A stretch of 64,000 bases of DNA from Peribacillus simplex (GTDB lineage Bacteria; Bacillota; Bacilli; Bacillales; DSM-1321): contig NZ_CP011008.1 of assembly GCF_001578185.1 (NCBI RefSeq), forward strand, positions 462,001 to 526,000, read 5' to 3'. A program made the position numbers and the translations under genes. Below the pieces are notes generated by a model. The model had not been told where the DNA came from. It ran no database searches and was given only the letters and a program-made list of their open reading frames with translations. Below are positions 26,078-34,372 of the stretch, in pieces (positions within the stretch are counted from its first letter, which is position 1; each line of letters opens with the position of its first letter).

Positions 26078-27412
26078 TTATAATAATGTTTTGATTTCCA
26101 ACTCCTCAGCTGGAGCTGTTTGTCCGATTTGACTGAGCAGAATGCCAAGTGCTGTACCGACGAGAGCAGGGATGACCCACTCCATGCCGTAAGCGGAAAG
26201 GGGAAGGACATCAGTCAAGGTTTGCACGGGTCCTAATTGTAAGCCGAAAGCATTCAGCCCATCCATCAAGGCGAAAACTCCTGTGAAAGTCATTGCACTG
26301 CGATAAACCTTCTTCGGGTTTTTAAAATGACGGCTGAAGAATGTCAGGACAATCAGGACGATCGTTAACGGATAAGCCATCACAAGGAATGGTACCGATA
26401 CTTTCAGAATTTGATTCAGACCCATATTTGAAAGGATGAAACCGACGATTGTTACAATCAGAATGACGCTTTTGTAGTTCAGCTTGGGAAAAAGTTTCGA
26501 GAAGTACTGTCCGCAAGCGGTCGTCAATCCGACGACGGTGGTGAAACATGCTAAAGTGAAAATGATGCCGAGAAGGGCCTTCCCGCCAGTTCCAAGTAAA
26601 AGGGTGGATGCGACTGTGAGGATATCCGTTCCGTTTTCGAATGACCCATCGGCTGCCATGCGTGCTCCCATTATACCTAAGGAGATATAGACTAATGAAA
26701 GCAATACACCAGCGATGAGACCCGCTTTTACTGTATATCTCGTCAATTGTTTTCGATCGGAAATCCCTCTTTGCTGGATTGAAGTAAGGATGACGATCCC
26801 AAATGCCAGGGCAGCTAAAGCATCCATAGTGTTGTACCCTTCAATGAACCCTTTCGAAAATGCTCCTGCTGCATATGCGTCTGTTGGAGCTTTGAATGGA
26901 GCATCAAGCTTTACGAATCCGACAACACAGAGAATGACCATGGACAAAAGCAGAATAGGTGTAATCCAGCGTCCCATGAAGGTTTCCATTTTTTTTGGAT
27001 TCAATGAAATGGCATAAACGATGATGAAAAATATGGTTGTGAATATGAATAGGAATAGGGATTGATTCATTGAGTCACCAAGATATGGCTTGAAGCCCAT
27101 TTCATAGGCGACATTCGCATTCCGTGGAATGGCTAGAAAAGGTCCGATGCTTAAATAAATGACAACCATGAACAACGTGCTGAATAGAGGATGTACACGT
27201 GCCCCGATAGTTTGTGCCCCGCCTTTAACTAGTGAGACGGCGAGAAGCACTAAAATTGGCAGGCCGACTCCAGTGGCGATAAAACCGGTAATGGCTGGCC
27301 AAAAAGAAGTTCCCGAAGACGCCCCTAAAAATGGGGGGAATATAAGATTCCCGGCTCCGAAGAACATTGAGAAAAGCATTAGGCCGATAAATAATGTGTC
27401 TGTTTTTTTCAT
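26078..27412 (-). CDS. brnQ: Branched-chain amino acid carrier BrnQ
   Basis: 444 residues, about twelve membrane helices, N-terminal FIGLMLFSMFFGAGNLIFPP and FWPAITGFIATGVGLPIL, hallmarks of the LIVCS family of Na+-coupled Ile/Leu/Val transporters. The T-box leader upstream supports this assignment independently, since it senses an uncharged branched-chain tRNA. Monocistronic, ending in a strong terminator. Confidence 0.93.
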   Translation of the reverse strand: MKKTDTLFIGLMLFSMFFGAGNLIFPPFLGASSGTSFWPAITGFIATGVGLPILVLLAVSLVKGGAQTIGARVHPLFSTLFMVVIYLSIGPFLAIPRNANVAYEMGFKPYLGDSMNQSLFLFIFTTIFFIIVYAISLNPKKMETFMGRWITPILLLSMVILCVVGFVKLDAPFKAPTDAYAAGAFSKGFIEGYNTMDALAALAFGIVILTSIQQRGISDRKQLTRYTVKAGLIAGVLLSLVYISLGIMGARMAADGSFENGTDILTVASTLLLGTGGKALLGIIFTLACFTTVVGLTTACGQYFSKLFPKLNYKSVILIVTIVGFILSNMGLNQILKVSVPFLVMAYPLTIVLIVLTFFSRHFKNPKKVYRSAMTFTGVFALMDGLNAFGLQLGPVQTLTDVLPLSAYGMEWVIPALVGTALGILLSQIGQTAPAEELEIKTLL

Positions 27413-27485
27413 GGTGATTCTCCTTTTTTAAAAATGATAACTCCCGCCGACTGGCCTGAAAAAGGCTATTTTAAGTGTTTTGTGC

Positions 27486-27760
27486 AAATAAAAAACTCGC
27501 CCCTGAAAATCAGGGACGAGTTTGTGCTCGCGTTACCACCCATATTCCGCACTTCATAAGAAGCTGCGGCACTCAGTCAACGTACGAATTCATACGTGAT
27601 CCATTGTAACGGCGGAAACCCGTCAAAGCCTACTGCATTTTCAGCTTTGCATCTCAGAGATGATTTTCGGATAGGCCTTGGACATCGACTTCCACCAAAT
27701 GTCGACTCTCTGTGGAACAGGGTACTAATCTTACTCTTTCTCTTCATAGATTTTATAATA
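27486..27760 (-). promoter_or_regulatory. T-box riboswitch leader of brnQ, probably isoleucine-specific
   Basis: On the minus strand the leader has the stem I landmarks, the conserved T-box GGGTGGTAACGCG (about 27529-27541) and a terminator AACTCGTCCCTG/CAGGGGCGAGTT followed by T residues (27487-27523). The specifier loop appears to be GAAAATCATCTCTGA, giving codon ATC (Ile) followed by A. Uncharged tRNA-Ile would favour antitermination and brnQ expression. Confidence 0.88.
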
Positions 27761-27767
27761 TAAAGAT

Positions 27768-27796
27768 AATTTAGCAAATTCTGATTATGAAGTCAA
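27768..27796 (-). promoter_or_regulatory. Promoter of the brnQ T-box transcript
   Basis: On the minus strand TTGACT (27791-27796) and TAAATT (27768-27773) have a 17-base spacer, placing the start just before the T-box stem I. Confidence 0.65.
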
Positions 27797-27837
27797 CATA
27801 ATTTATCATTTCATTATTCCTTTTAAGCAGGGAATTA

Positions 27838-27879
27838 GTCCTCCGTTGGCGAAACTTCCTTTATCGAGGGGGATTTTTT
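27838..27879 (+). terminator. Terminator-like hairpin
   Basis: TCCTCC pairs with GGGGGA across a long loop and ends in TTTTTT. There is no plus-strand gene before it; it may end an unannotated short transcript. Confidence 0.35.
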
Positions 27880-27966
27880 GCAAAAAGAATCGGATATAAC
27901 TCCCTATTATCTTTCTAACCGCAACTATATTATAATAGAAGGCAGAACACTAAAGGAGACAACATT

Positions 27967-28140
27967 ATGTCTGAAAATAAAAAGTTAAGCCTGGCGGATG
28001 CAGTCAAACAAAAACTGGCTCAAAAGCAAGCAGGGTCAAGTAAAGATAAACTGGAAACCGGGGTAGTGAAGAAAACGAAACAGCTTAAAAGCCAGTTGAC
28101 CAAAAAGCCGAATAACCAACGTAAGCGTACAGGGGTATAA
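27967..28140 (+). CDS. Small basic protein (57 aa), unrecognised
   Basis: ATG 27967 is preceded by AAAGGAGACAACATT, a strong ribosome site. The product starts MSENKKLSLADAVKQKLAQK and is rich in Lys, Gln and Ser, strongly basic (ends NNQRKRTGV), without membrane segments, probably helical at the start and disordered after. A promoter-like TATATTATAAT lies about 30 bases upstream. I do not recognise a named family; the layout is that of a genuine small conserved Bacillus protein. Confidence 0.65.
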   Translation: MSENKKLSLADAVKQKLAQKQAGSSKDKLETGVVKKTKQLKSQLTKKPNNQRKRTGV

Positions 28141-28184
28141 TCCTAATTTGTCAAAGGACAATGACTGTTCGGAGCTTATCAGAG

Positions 28185-28222
28185 AGCAGTTACCTTTCAC
28201 GAATGAGGGTGCTGCTTTTTTA
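28185..28222 (+). terminator. Probable terminator of the 57-aa gene
   Basis: AGCAGTTACCT and AGGGTGCTGCT pair imperfectly and run into TTTTTT. Confidence 0.55.
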
Positions 28223-28639
28223 TATGAACGATAAAATGGGATATTAGTAATGAGTGGGGTAGAGGATTTGTCTTATTACCGTTTTTAGTTTTAGGTAGTT
28301 AAAGGGCTGGACTTCTGGTAATTTAGATGTATAAAGAATGGTTCACTAAACTTTTCAGAGACCGGTTAAACTAGAAAAAACATAATTTCTCGAATATGGA
28401 AATGACATCTCTGTATCGGTTCATTAAAATCATTACAGTTCCATTCGTTTCTGTTTTAAAATTGTAAGAGTGGTGACATGTTGTTACCATATTGTTTTGT
28501 TAAAATAATATTTTAAGGTTTAACAAATGATTTTCTTAACTAAAGGAACCTATTAATTGCATGTTAGGGCTTCTTGACTGCTTTTCAAATTAGTGATTAT
28601 CCTTTAATTGAAAATATGAAATATATCGGGGGAATAAAG
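28223..28639. other. AT-rich intergenic region before the TPR-GTPase gene
   Basis: No gene or RNA element recognised. It is AT-rich with several TATAAT-like stretches; near 28496-28515 GTTTTGTTAAAATAATATTT may hold a promoter. An in-frame ATG at 28574 exists but lacks a ribosome site and gives an N-terminus unlike the rest of the protein. Confidence 0.4.
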
Positions 28640-31381
28640 ATGGACGAACGGCTGATCGGGAAAAAATATTATGAAACGATGATTGAGGATACAAGGAAAC
28701 ACCCCATTCAAGCTTTGGGTGAAATGTTTCTCGTGGAACAAAAAAAAGAAAGAGCGGATTTAACGGCAGTTCGATTCGCTCAAGGTGAAGTATACTTTCA
28801 GCACCATGACTTTGAAGCAGCCATTTTTAAATGGGAAAACATAGAAGGTGAACTTGGTTCATGGGCGAAGAAAAACATCGCTGATGCTTATTTTGAACTG
28901 GAAATGTATTCAACTGCAGAGGATATTTATAAATCCGTCGATACGAATGAAGCGGTTTTGAAAACGGAGGTTCTTTTGCAACTGTTTTCCCTGTACATAG
29001 TTGAATCTAGAAATGATTTGGCTTCCAAAGTCGTGAAAGAAGCAGTAGAGTTTCAACCTGACTATCCGAATGTCACGGAAATCGCACGAGCCTTTTTTGA
29101 AGAACAAAAGGATTGGAACAGTGCGGTGGTATTAGCGGCGAATGAAAGTATCCGTACAGAATCAATGGGCTGGTTCGATGTGCTGAAAACGTATATCCAG
29201 CAGGGGGTTGCCCAATCGATGGATCCGGACTACTTTTCAACTGTCCTTGGTTCGCTATACACACTTGACCAGGGGCGTTTCGAAAAGGTGACGGTTGCCC
29301 TCTGGAAAAATTATAAATATACCGATTCTTATTTTGAATGGCTAAGAGTGATTAATAACTTGATAGATACCATCGAATTAAACCAAGGGGATGTATGGGA
29401 TGAGCTTTCCGTCTATTACAGGGATGCATATGCAGGTCTGTTGGAAGGAACGCACCTAATCAAAGATTTAAGCCCTGTCGTGCCAAGGTTGCTGGAAAAC
29501 TGGCTGAAAATCGCAGATGGGGAGCTTTCGCTGTTTGCGGCGGCATCCGCGCTGTCCTGGAATGAAATCTTCCCGGATACGATTAATGCGCTGGTCATTC
29601 AGGATGCAGAAAGCCTACTTTCGAAATCGCCTAAATTGGGAGGCGGACTGGAAGCGGGAGAGAAACTGTTCAATTCTATCATCCAATGGGCTGAGGAGAA
29701 TGATTTAAGGGTTGGCAATAAGCTTAAATGGATGGTCGAGGGGCTTAAGGATACCGGAAATTTCAATCTTCTTCTTGTGGGAAGTACAGGAAATGGCAAG
29801 ACATCCTTTATACAGTCAATAGTTGGCGAGAGCATCGCTGCCGAAGATCATTCTTCACTAGTCAGCGTCAAAGACGGGGATGATTTGGAAATCCTTGAAA
29901 TTACCGATACAGATAGCAAGGTTGTCATGGAGCTAACTGAATTGGATGAAACACGCCGCCAGCGCGGGACTATTGTCGATGTGACGCTTATTAGTGACTA
30001 TCTTAGAAATAATCGTCTGCGATTATTGGATACACCGGGGTTCAATGGGGAAAAAAGCGTGGAATCGGATTTCCAAGGCTATTTACATGGCAGTGATGGC
30101 CTGATGTTCGTTCTTGATGCCCGGGCGCCTTTCACCGGTAGTGAACGGGACCTGTTATTGGAAATTCAAATGATGGCTCCGAAACTGCCGATTCATTTCT
30201 TATTAAATAAAATGGATACGATATACAGTGATCAAGTCGCGGTCCGGATGGAAGACGAAACATGGGATAAAGTGAATGCATATTTCCCGAATGCGAAAGT
30301 GTTCGCTTTCTCTAAACTTTATGACAGCAAGCAGCAGTTGAATGACCTTTCTGCATTCCTTCAATCGAATTATCAAGATGATAATTGGAAAGAAAGAAGA
30401 TCTGAAAAAATCCTTGCTTTCATTCGTAAAACTTTATCTTATCTGTTAGAAAAACGGACAGCCAATGAACGGAAATGCGAGCATTCCATCTCTTGGAATG
30501 AACAGATGGAAGTCAAATTGAATGGTGCGGTCAATCAACTGGCTGATTTAGAAAAAGAAAAAAGTGAAAATATCATAAGGTCGTACCGTGTGCTTAAGGA
30601 TGAAGTGAAAAGTCAGCTTTCTTCTAAAATTCCTGAATTACTGAGAGATTGCTCTAAATCGTTAACGGAAAGCAGTGATTTCAGTCAGGTCCATATACAG
30701 TTGAACCATGAAATGAATGAGCGGATTCAAGCCTTCATTTCTGACAAGATCATGCCTCAATATTACCGTTCTCTTCAAGATTGGATTGCTAGTTCCCAAA
30801 TGGAGTTCTCACAAAGCCAACAGTTTATGGATGAGATGAGTGCCGGATTCAATGAATTATACAAAGAAGAACGGATTATGCTGGCAGGTGACTTCAGGGT
30901 ATTGGATGACTGGCGCCGTGATGCCGACCGGATGACAAGCAGTATCCGCATCGATGACGTTAATATCCTTTTGCGAAGGACTCCATCACAATTGCTGCTT
31001 AAAGGAGCAGGAAAGCTGTTTGGGGCAATACCGCAAAATAAAGCCAATATGTACAATCGTTATAAGAAATACTTGGAAAGTGAAGATTACCAGGATGTTG
31101 CAGAAATGATCACTGAACGCTTCCTTACCCAATTTGGATTGTTTGAAAAATCTTTAGATCGGGACATCTCACTTTTCTATCGCAGCTCATTTGCCTTACT
31201 TCAAAAAACAATAGAGCAAACGCAGACAGAAATTAAAGACTACCAGGCTGCATTGGAGCATATGAAAGAAAATCCGGAAGTTTACCGTGATCCGATCACT
31301 GTGTTCGAAGTGAAACTACGTCAGTTGGAGAGACTTGAAAAAATTGAGAAAAAGCGTCTAGCCCAGCTTCAAAGAAAATAA
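28640..31381 (+). CDS. TPR-containing dynamin-like GTPase
   Basis: 913 residues from ATG 28640 (CGGGGGAATAAAG ribosome site). Residues 1-350 are helical TPR-like repeats (FAQGEVYFQHHDFEAAIFKW, IADAYFELEMYSTAEDIYKS). A GTPase domain follows at about 375-590: P-loop GSTGNGKTS, a Thr in switch I (RQRGTIVD), DTPG (G3) and LNKMD (G4). The last 320 residues are coiled-coil and helical, with KLFGAIPQNKANMYNRYKKY near 800. No membrane helix, but a basic-hydrophobic stretch (LLLKGAGKLFG) could be a paddle. Bacterial dynamin-like proteins remodel membranes; this TPR fusion is not one I can name. Monocistronic. Confidence 0.8.
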   Translation: MDERLIGKKYYETMIEDTRKHPIQALGEMFLVEQKKERADLTAVRFAQGEVYFQHHDFEAAIFKWENIEGELGSWAKKNIADAYFELEMYSTAEDIYKSVDTNEAVLKTEVLLQLFSLYIVESRNDLASKVVKEAVEFQPDYPNVTEIARAFFEEQKDWNSAVVLAANESIRTESMGWFDVLKTYIQQGVAQSMDPDYFSTVLGSLYTLDQGRFEKVTVALWKNYKYTDSYFEWLRVINNLIDTIELNQGDVWDELSVYYRDAYAGLLEGTHLIKDLSPVVPRLLENWLKIADGELSLFAAASALSWNEIFPDTINALVIQDAESLLSKSPKLGGGLEAGEKLFNSIIQWAEENDLRVGNKLKWMVEGLKDTGNFNLLLVGSTGNGKTSFIQSIVGESIAAEDHSSLVSVKDGDDLEILEITDTDSKVVMELTELDETRRQRGTIVDVTLISDYLRNNRLRLLDTPGFNGEKSVESDFQGYLHGSDGLMFVLDARAPFTGSERDLLLEIQMMAPKLPIHFLLNKMDTIYSDQVAVRMEDETWDKVNAYFPNAKVFAFSKLYDSKQQLNDLSAFLQSNYQDDNWKERRSEKILAFIRKTLSYLLEKRTANERKCEHSISWNEQMEVKLNGAVNQLADLEKEKSENIIRSYRVLKDEVKSQLSSKIPELLRDCSKSLTESSDFSQVHIQLNHEMNERIQAFISDKIMPQYYRSLQDWIASSQMEFSQSQQFMDEMSAGFNELYKEERIMLAGDFRVLDDWRRDADRMTSSIRIDDVNILLRRTPSQLLLKGAGKLFGAIPQNKANMYNRYKKYLESEDYQDVAEMITERFLTQFGLFEKSLDRDISLFYRSSFALLQKTIEQTQTEIKDYQAALEHMKENPEVYRDPITVFEVKLRQLERLEKIEKKRLAQLQRK

Positions 31382-31417
31382 AAGTAACAGAGAACATTTC
31401 AAATATTCGAAAAACTA

Positions 31418-31446
31418 TTGACTTTACGACTATATCCCTATAAAGT
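31418..31446 (+). promoter_or_regulatory. Promoter of the SAM-riboswitch transcript
   Basis: TTGACT (31418-31423) and TAAAGT (31441-31446) are 17 bases apart, 30 bases before the riboswitch. Confidence 0.65.
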
Positions 31447-31474
31447 GATAATTACGAAAAACGTAACATGATAT

Positions 31475-31586
31475 ATTCTCTTATCAAGAGTGGCGGAGGG
31501 ACTGGCCCTAAGATGCCCAGCAACCGTTCCATTAGGAATTGGTGCTAAATCCTGCAAAACAGAAATGTTTTGACAGATAAGAGAGG
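31475..31586 (+). promoter_or_regulatory. SAM-I riboswitch (S-box) aptamer
   Basis: P1 is formed by CTCTTATC (31478-31485) and GATAAGAG (31576-31583). Between them are the conserved S-box elements AAGAGTGGCGGAGGGACTGG, CCCTAAGATGCCCAGCAACC and GGTGCTAAATCCTGCA. SAM binding would favour the terminator at 31611-31644, switching off the downstream importer when SAM is plentiful. Confidence 0.96.
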
Positions 31587-31610
31587 GATAAGTCTGCAAT
31601 ACAGCTGATT

Positions 31611-31644
31611 AAACCTCTCTATTACTAGAGAGGTTTTTATTTTA
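31611..31644 (+). terminator. SAM-riboswitch expression-platform terminator
   Basis: AAACCTCTCT and AGAGAGGTTT form a perfect 10-bp stem with loop ATTACT, then TTATTTT. AGAGAGGGATAAG at the aptamer's 3' end can pair with its left arm as the antiterminator. Confidence 0.9.
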
Positions 31645-31699
31645 TGATTTACACCAACTTAACAGATAAGAATAATAAGAGAATGTGGAGGGAAACAAG

Positions 31700-32812
31700 A
31701 TGGGAAGATCTATTAAAGGGATATTCGTTTCAGCCATCGCTTCGGCGTTGCTTTTAACGGGTTGTTCTACAGGACAGAGTTCCACAGAATCGAAGAAAGA
31801 AGAAAAAGTATCATTTGAAAATGTACCGGAAAGATTTGCTGATGGGGAAGGGGCCAAAATCAAAGTGATCCGTAAAATTGGCGGTGATGATCATACGGCC
31901 CAATACCTTGCTGGAGCGAAGGAAGAAGGAGAAGCAATGGGCTTTCAAGTGGATACGTATACAGCCAATGGGGATACGGCTAAATTCCATGATGCGATCG
32001 CGCAGGCTTTGCAGGAAGATTATGACGGCTATATCATCTCCCATGGTGATGATGCAGCAACAGTGAATGACGTTCAAAAGTTGGTTGATGCAGGTAAAAG
32101 CGTTGTCACATTCGATTCAATTAGCGATTTATCTAAAATAGAAGGTGTGACATTAACTTCACAGGATGATGAAGCGTTGGCAACACTGGCTTTTGATAAA
32201 CTGATAGAAGAACAGAAAGGTGAAGCGGCGATTGCTTACCTTTGGGTGGATGGTTTTCCTCCAATGGTGAGAAGAAATTCAGTTTATCAGGAAAAATTAA
32301 AAGAAAACCCTGGAATTAGGGAAGTCGAAAGATTCGGAGTGGCATCTGCAGATACTTCGGTTCAAACACAAAATGCAGTAGCCGCAATGCTGAATAAATA
32401 CCCAAAAGGTAAATTGGATGCCATTTTCGCAACATGGGATGCCTTCGCTATCGGTGCCGCCCGGGCGATTAAAGAAGCGGGCCGCGATGAAGTGAAGATA
32501 TACGGAATTGATGTATCGAATGCAGATCTTCAGGTAATTCAATCGGCCGCTAGCTCATGGTCCTACACGGCAGCCGTCGATCCCAAGTTGATTGGTGCAG
32601 TGAATATGAGGATATTGGCAAAAAAATTAGCGGGCGAAAAAACACCGCAAACCTATGACTTAGAGGCTTCACTTATTTCACAAAAGCAAATCCAAGCCTC
32701 AAAAGAAGCCGTAAACATGGCAAATCTGTCTGGTATTGTCGAAGGATGGGGTGTATCAACGGAATTTGAAGAAGATTGGATGAAAGTTTTGAAAGCTCAT
32801 TATAAAAAGTAA
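31700..32812 (+). CDS. CUT2-type (RbsB-like) substrate-binding lipoprotein under SAM control
   Basis: About 370 residues from ATG 31700 (GGAGGG ribosome site). Lipoprotein signal with LLLTGC (Cys22), then a periplasmic-binding-protein domain of the ribose/galactose type (KIKVIRKIGGDDHTAQYLAG, DYDGYIISHGDDAATVNDVQ, AIFATWDAFAIGAARAI, KIYGIDVSNADLQVIQ). Such proteins bind pentoses, hexoses, AI-2 or nucleoside-like sugars. Control by a SAM-I riboswitch points to a sulfur or methionine-salvage ligand, for example methylthioribose (inference). A hairpin follows before the ATPase gene. Confidence 0.88.
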   Translation: MGRSIKGIFVSAIASALLLTGCSTGQSSTESKKEEKVSFENVPERFADGEGAKIKVIRKIGGDDHTAQYLAGAKEEGEAMGFQVDTYTANGDTAKFHDAIAQALQEDYDGYIISHGDDAATVNDVQKLVDAGKSVVTFDSISDLSKIEGVTLTSQDDEALATLAFDKLIEEQKGEAAIAYLWVDGFPPMVRRNSVYQEKLKENPGIREVERFGVASADTSVQTQNAVAAMLNKYPKGKLDAIFATWDAFAIGAARAIKEAGRDEVKIYGIDVSNADLQVIQSAASSWSYTAAVDPKLIGAVNMRILAKKLAGEKTPQTYDLEASLISQKQIQASKEAVNMANLSGIVEGWGVSTEFEEDWMKVLKAHYKK

Positions 32813-32818
32813 AAGGGG

Positions 32819-32849
32819 ACACTCTCTTTCAAGTGAAGGGAGTGTCTGT
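32819..32849 (+). repeat. Intercistronic hairpin between binding protein and ATPase
   Basis: GACACTCTCTTTC and GAAGGGAGTGTC pair around AAGT without a strong T run. Such stems after binding-protein genes usually reduce expression of, or protect the transcript ahead of, the downstream genes. Confidence 0.65.
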
Positions 32850-32868
32850 TCAATAAGGGGGAATGGAC

Positions 32869-34371
32869 ATGGGCACGCAACTAGAAATGAAGAAAATCTC
32901 GATTGAATTTCCAGGAGTGAAGGCGCTTAGTGAAGTTGACTTTTCTATACAATCAGGGGCAACCCACGCATTGGTCGGTGCAAACGGAGCAGGGAAATCG
33001 ACGTTAATGAAGGTTTTATCGGGAGCCCATGTTCATTATTCAGGTGACATTCTTATTGATGGGATAAAGCAGGATATCCGCTCGCCCAAAGCGGCGCAGG
33101 AACAGGGTATTCAAATAGTTTATCAGGAAGTAGATACGGCCCTCATCCCTTATTTAACCGTTGGGGAAAATATAATGTTGAATGATATGGTCCAAAACAT
33201 GGGAAAAAAACAGATAGTTCAATGGAAAGAGCTACACAACCAAGCCTCTTTAATTCTTGAAGATATGAAAATTCGTGTCCCTTCGAAAAAGCTGGTAAGA
33301 GACCTTACTTTGGCTGAAAAACAGATGGTCCTGATAGCAAGAGCCGTTTCGACAGAATGCAAATTCCTGATTCTCGACGAACCAACTGCTCCGTTAAGTC
33401 ATACAGAAACGACAGAACTTTTTCGGATTGTAAATGAATTAAAGCAAAAAGGTGTTGGAGTCATTTTCATTTCACATCGTCTGCCTGAGATTTTTGAAAT
33501 CTGTGAGGAAATTACGATCATGAGGAATGGGGAGCTTGTCACTTGTCGAAAGATGGAAGACATCACCCGTAACGAAGTGATAGAGAATATGCTAGGGAAA
33601 ACCATGGATGAACAGTTCCCTGAAGTGAATTCTTCGATTGGCGACGTTATTCTGGAAGTGAAGGGATTGTCAGATACAAAGAAAGTTAAAAATGTCAGTC
33701 TGCATATTAAAGCAGGGGAGATAATCGGCTTGGCAGGGTTGGTCGGGTCTGGGAAAACGGAGTTGTGTAAAAGCCTTTTCGGTCATACTTCGATTACAGC
33801 AGGTGAAATCATCCTAAATGGCCGAAAGCTTTCTTTGAAATCACCGCACCAAGCAGTAAAAAGCGGTCTGGCACTTATACCTGAGGAACGCAGGAAAGAA
33901 GGGGTCCTTGTTCAGGAATCAGTATCTGCGAACTTGACTGCAGCCAGTATCGGCAAATTCTGCAAGACATTCAGTTTTGTGGATCGTAAGGCGGAAATGG
34001 AAAAAGCGAAGGAAATGATCGCAAGTCTCGGCATTAAAACTCCTTCCGGGGAGATGAAAGTCGAAAACCTTTCAGGTGGTAACCAGCAAAAGGTTGCCAT
34101 TGGAAAATGGCTTATAGCCGATGCGGATGTATACATATTCGATGAACCAACGAAAGGTGTCGATGTTGGAGCCAAGAAGGATATATTCGAAATGATTGCA
34201 AAGCTTGCGAGGGATGGGAAAGCGATCATTTATGCATCATCCGAGCTCTCCGAAATCATTGGCATTACTAACCGGACATACGTGTTATATGACGGGAGCA
34301 CTGTCATCGAACTAGAAACAAGCAAAACGAATGAAGAAGAACTACTATTCTATTCAACAGGAGGAAATTAG
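32869..34371 (+). CDS. CUT2-type (RbsA-like) double ATPase
   Basis: About 500 residues, two ABC domains in tandem as in RbsA/MglA. Domain 1: GANGAGKST, signature-like DLTLAEKQM (diverged from LSGGQ, as usual in domain 1), Walker B FLILDEPTAPLS. Domain 2: GLVGSGKTE, NLSGGNQQK, VYIFDEPTKGVD. ATG 32869 is preferred to 32863 because GGGGGA then has proper spacing. Energises import by the neighbouring permease; same transcript as the SAM-controlled binding protein. Confidence 0.92.
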   Translation: MGTQLEMKKISIEFPGVKALSEVDFSIQSGATHALVGANGAGKSTLMKVLSGAHVHYSGDILIDGIKQDIRSPKAAQEQGIQIVYQEVDTALIPYLTVGENIMLNDMVQNMGKKQIVQWKELHNQASLILEDMKIRVPSKKLVRDLTLAEKQMVLIARAVSTECKFLILDEPTAPLSHTETTELFRIVNELKQKGVGVIFISHRLPEIFEICEEITIMRNGELVTCRKMEDITRNEVIENMLGKTMDEQFPEVNSSIGDVILEVKGLSDTKKVKNVSLHIKAGEIIGLAGLVGSGKTELCKSLFGHTSITAGEIILNGRKLSLKSPHQAVKSGLALIPEERRKEGVLVQESVSANLTAASIGKFCKTFSFVDRKAEMEKAKEMIASLGIKTPSGEMKVENLSGGNQQKVAIGKWLIADADVYIFDEPTKGVDVGAKKDIFEMIAKLARDGKAIIYASSELSEIIGITNRTYVLYDGSTVIELETSKTNEEELLFYSTGGN

Positions 34372-34372
34372 G

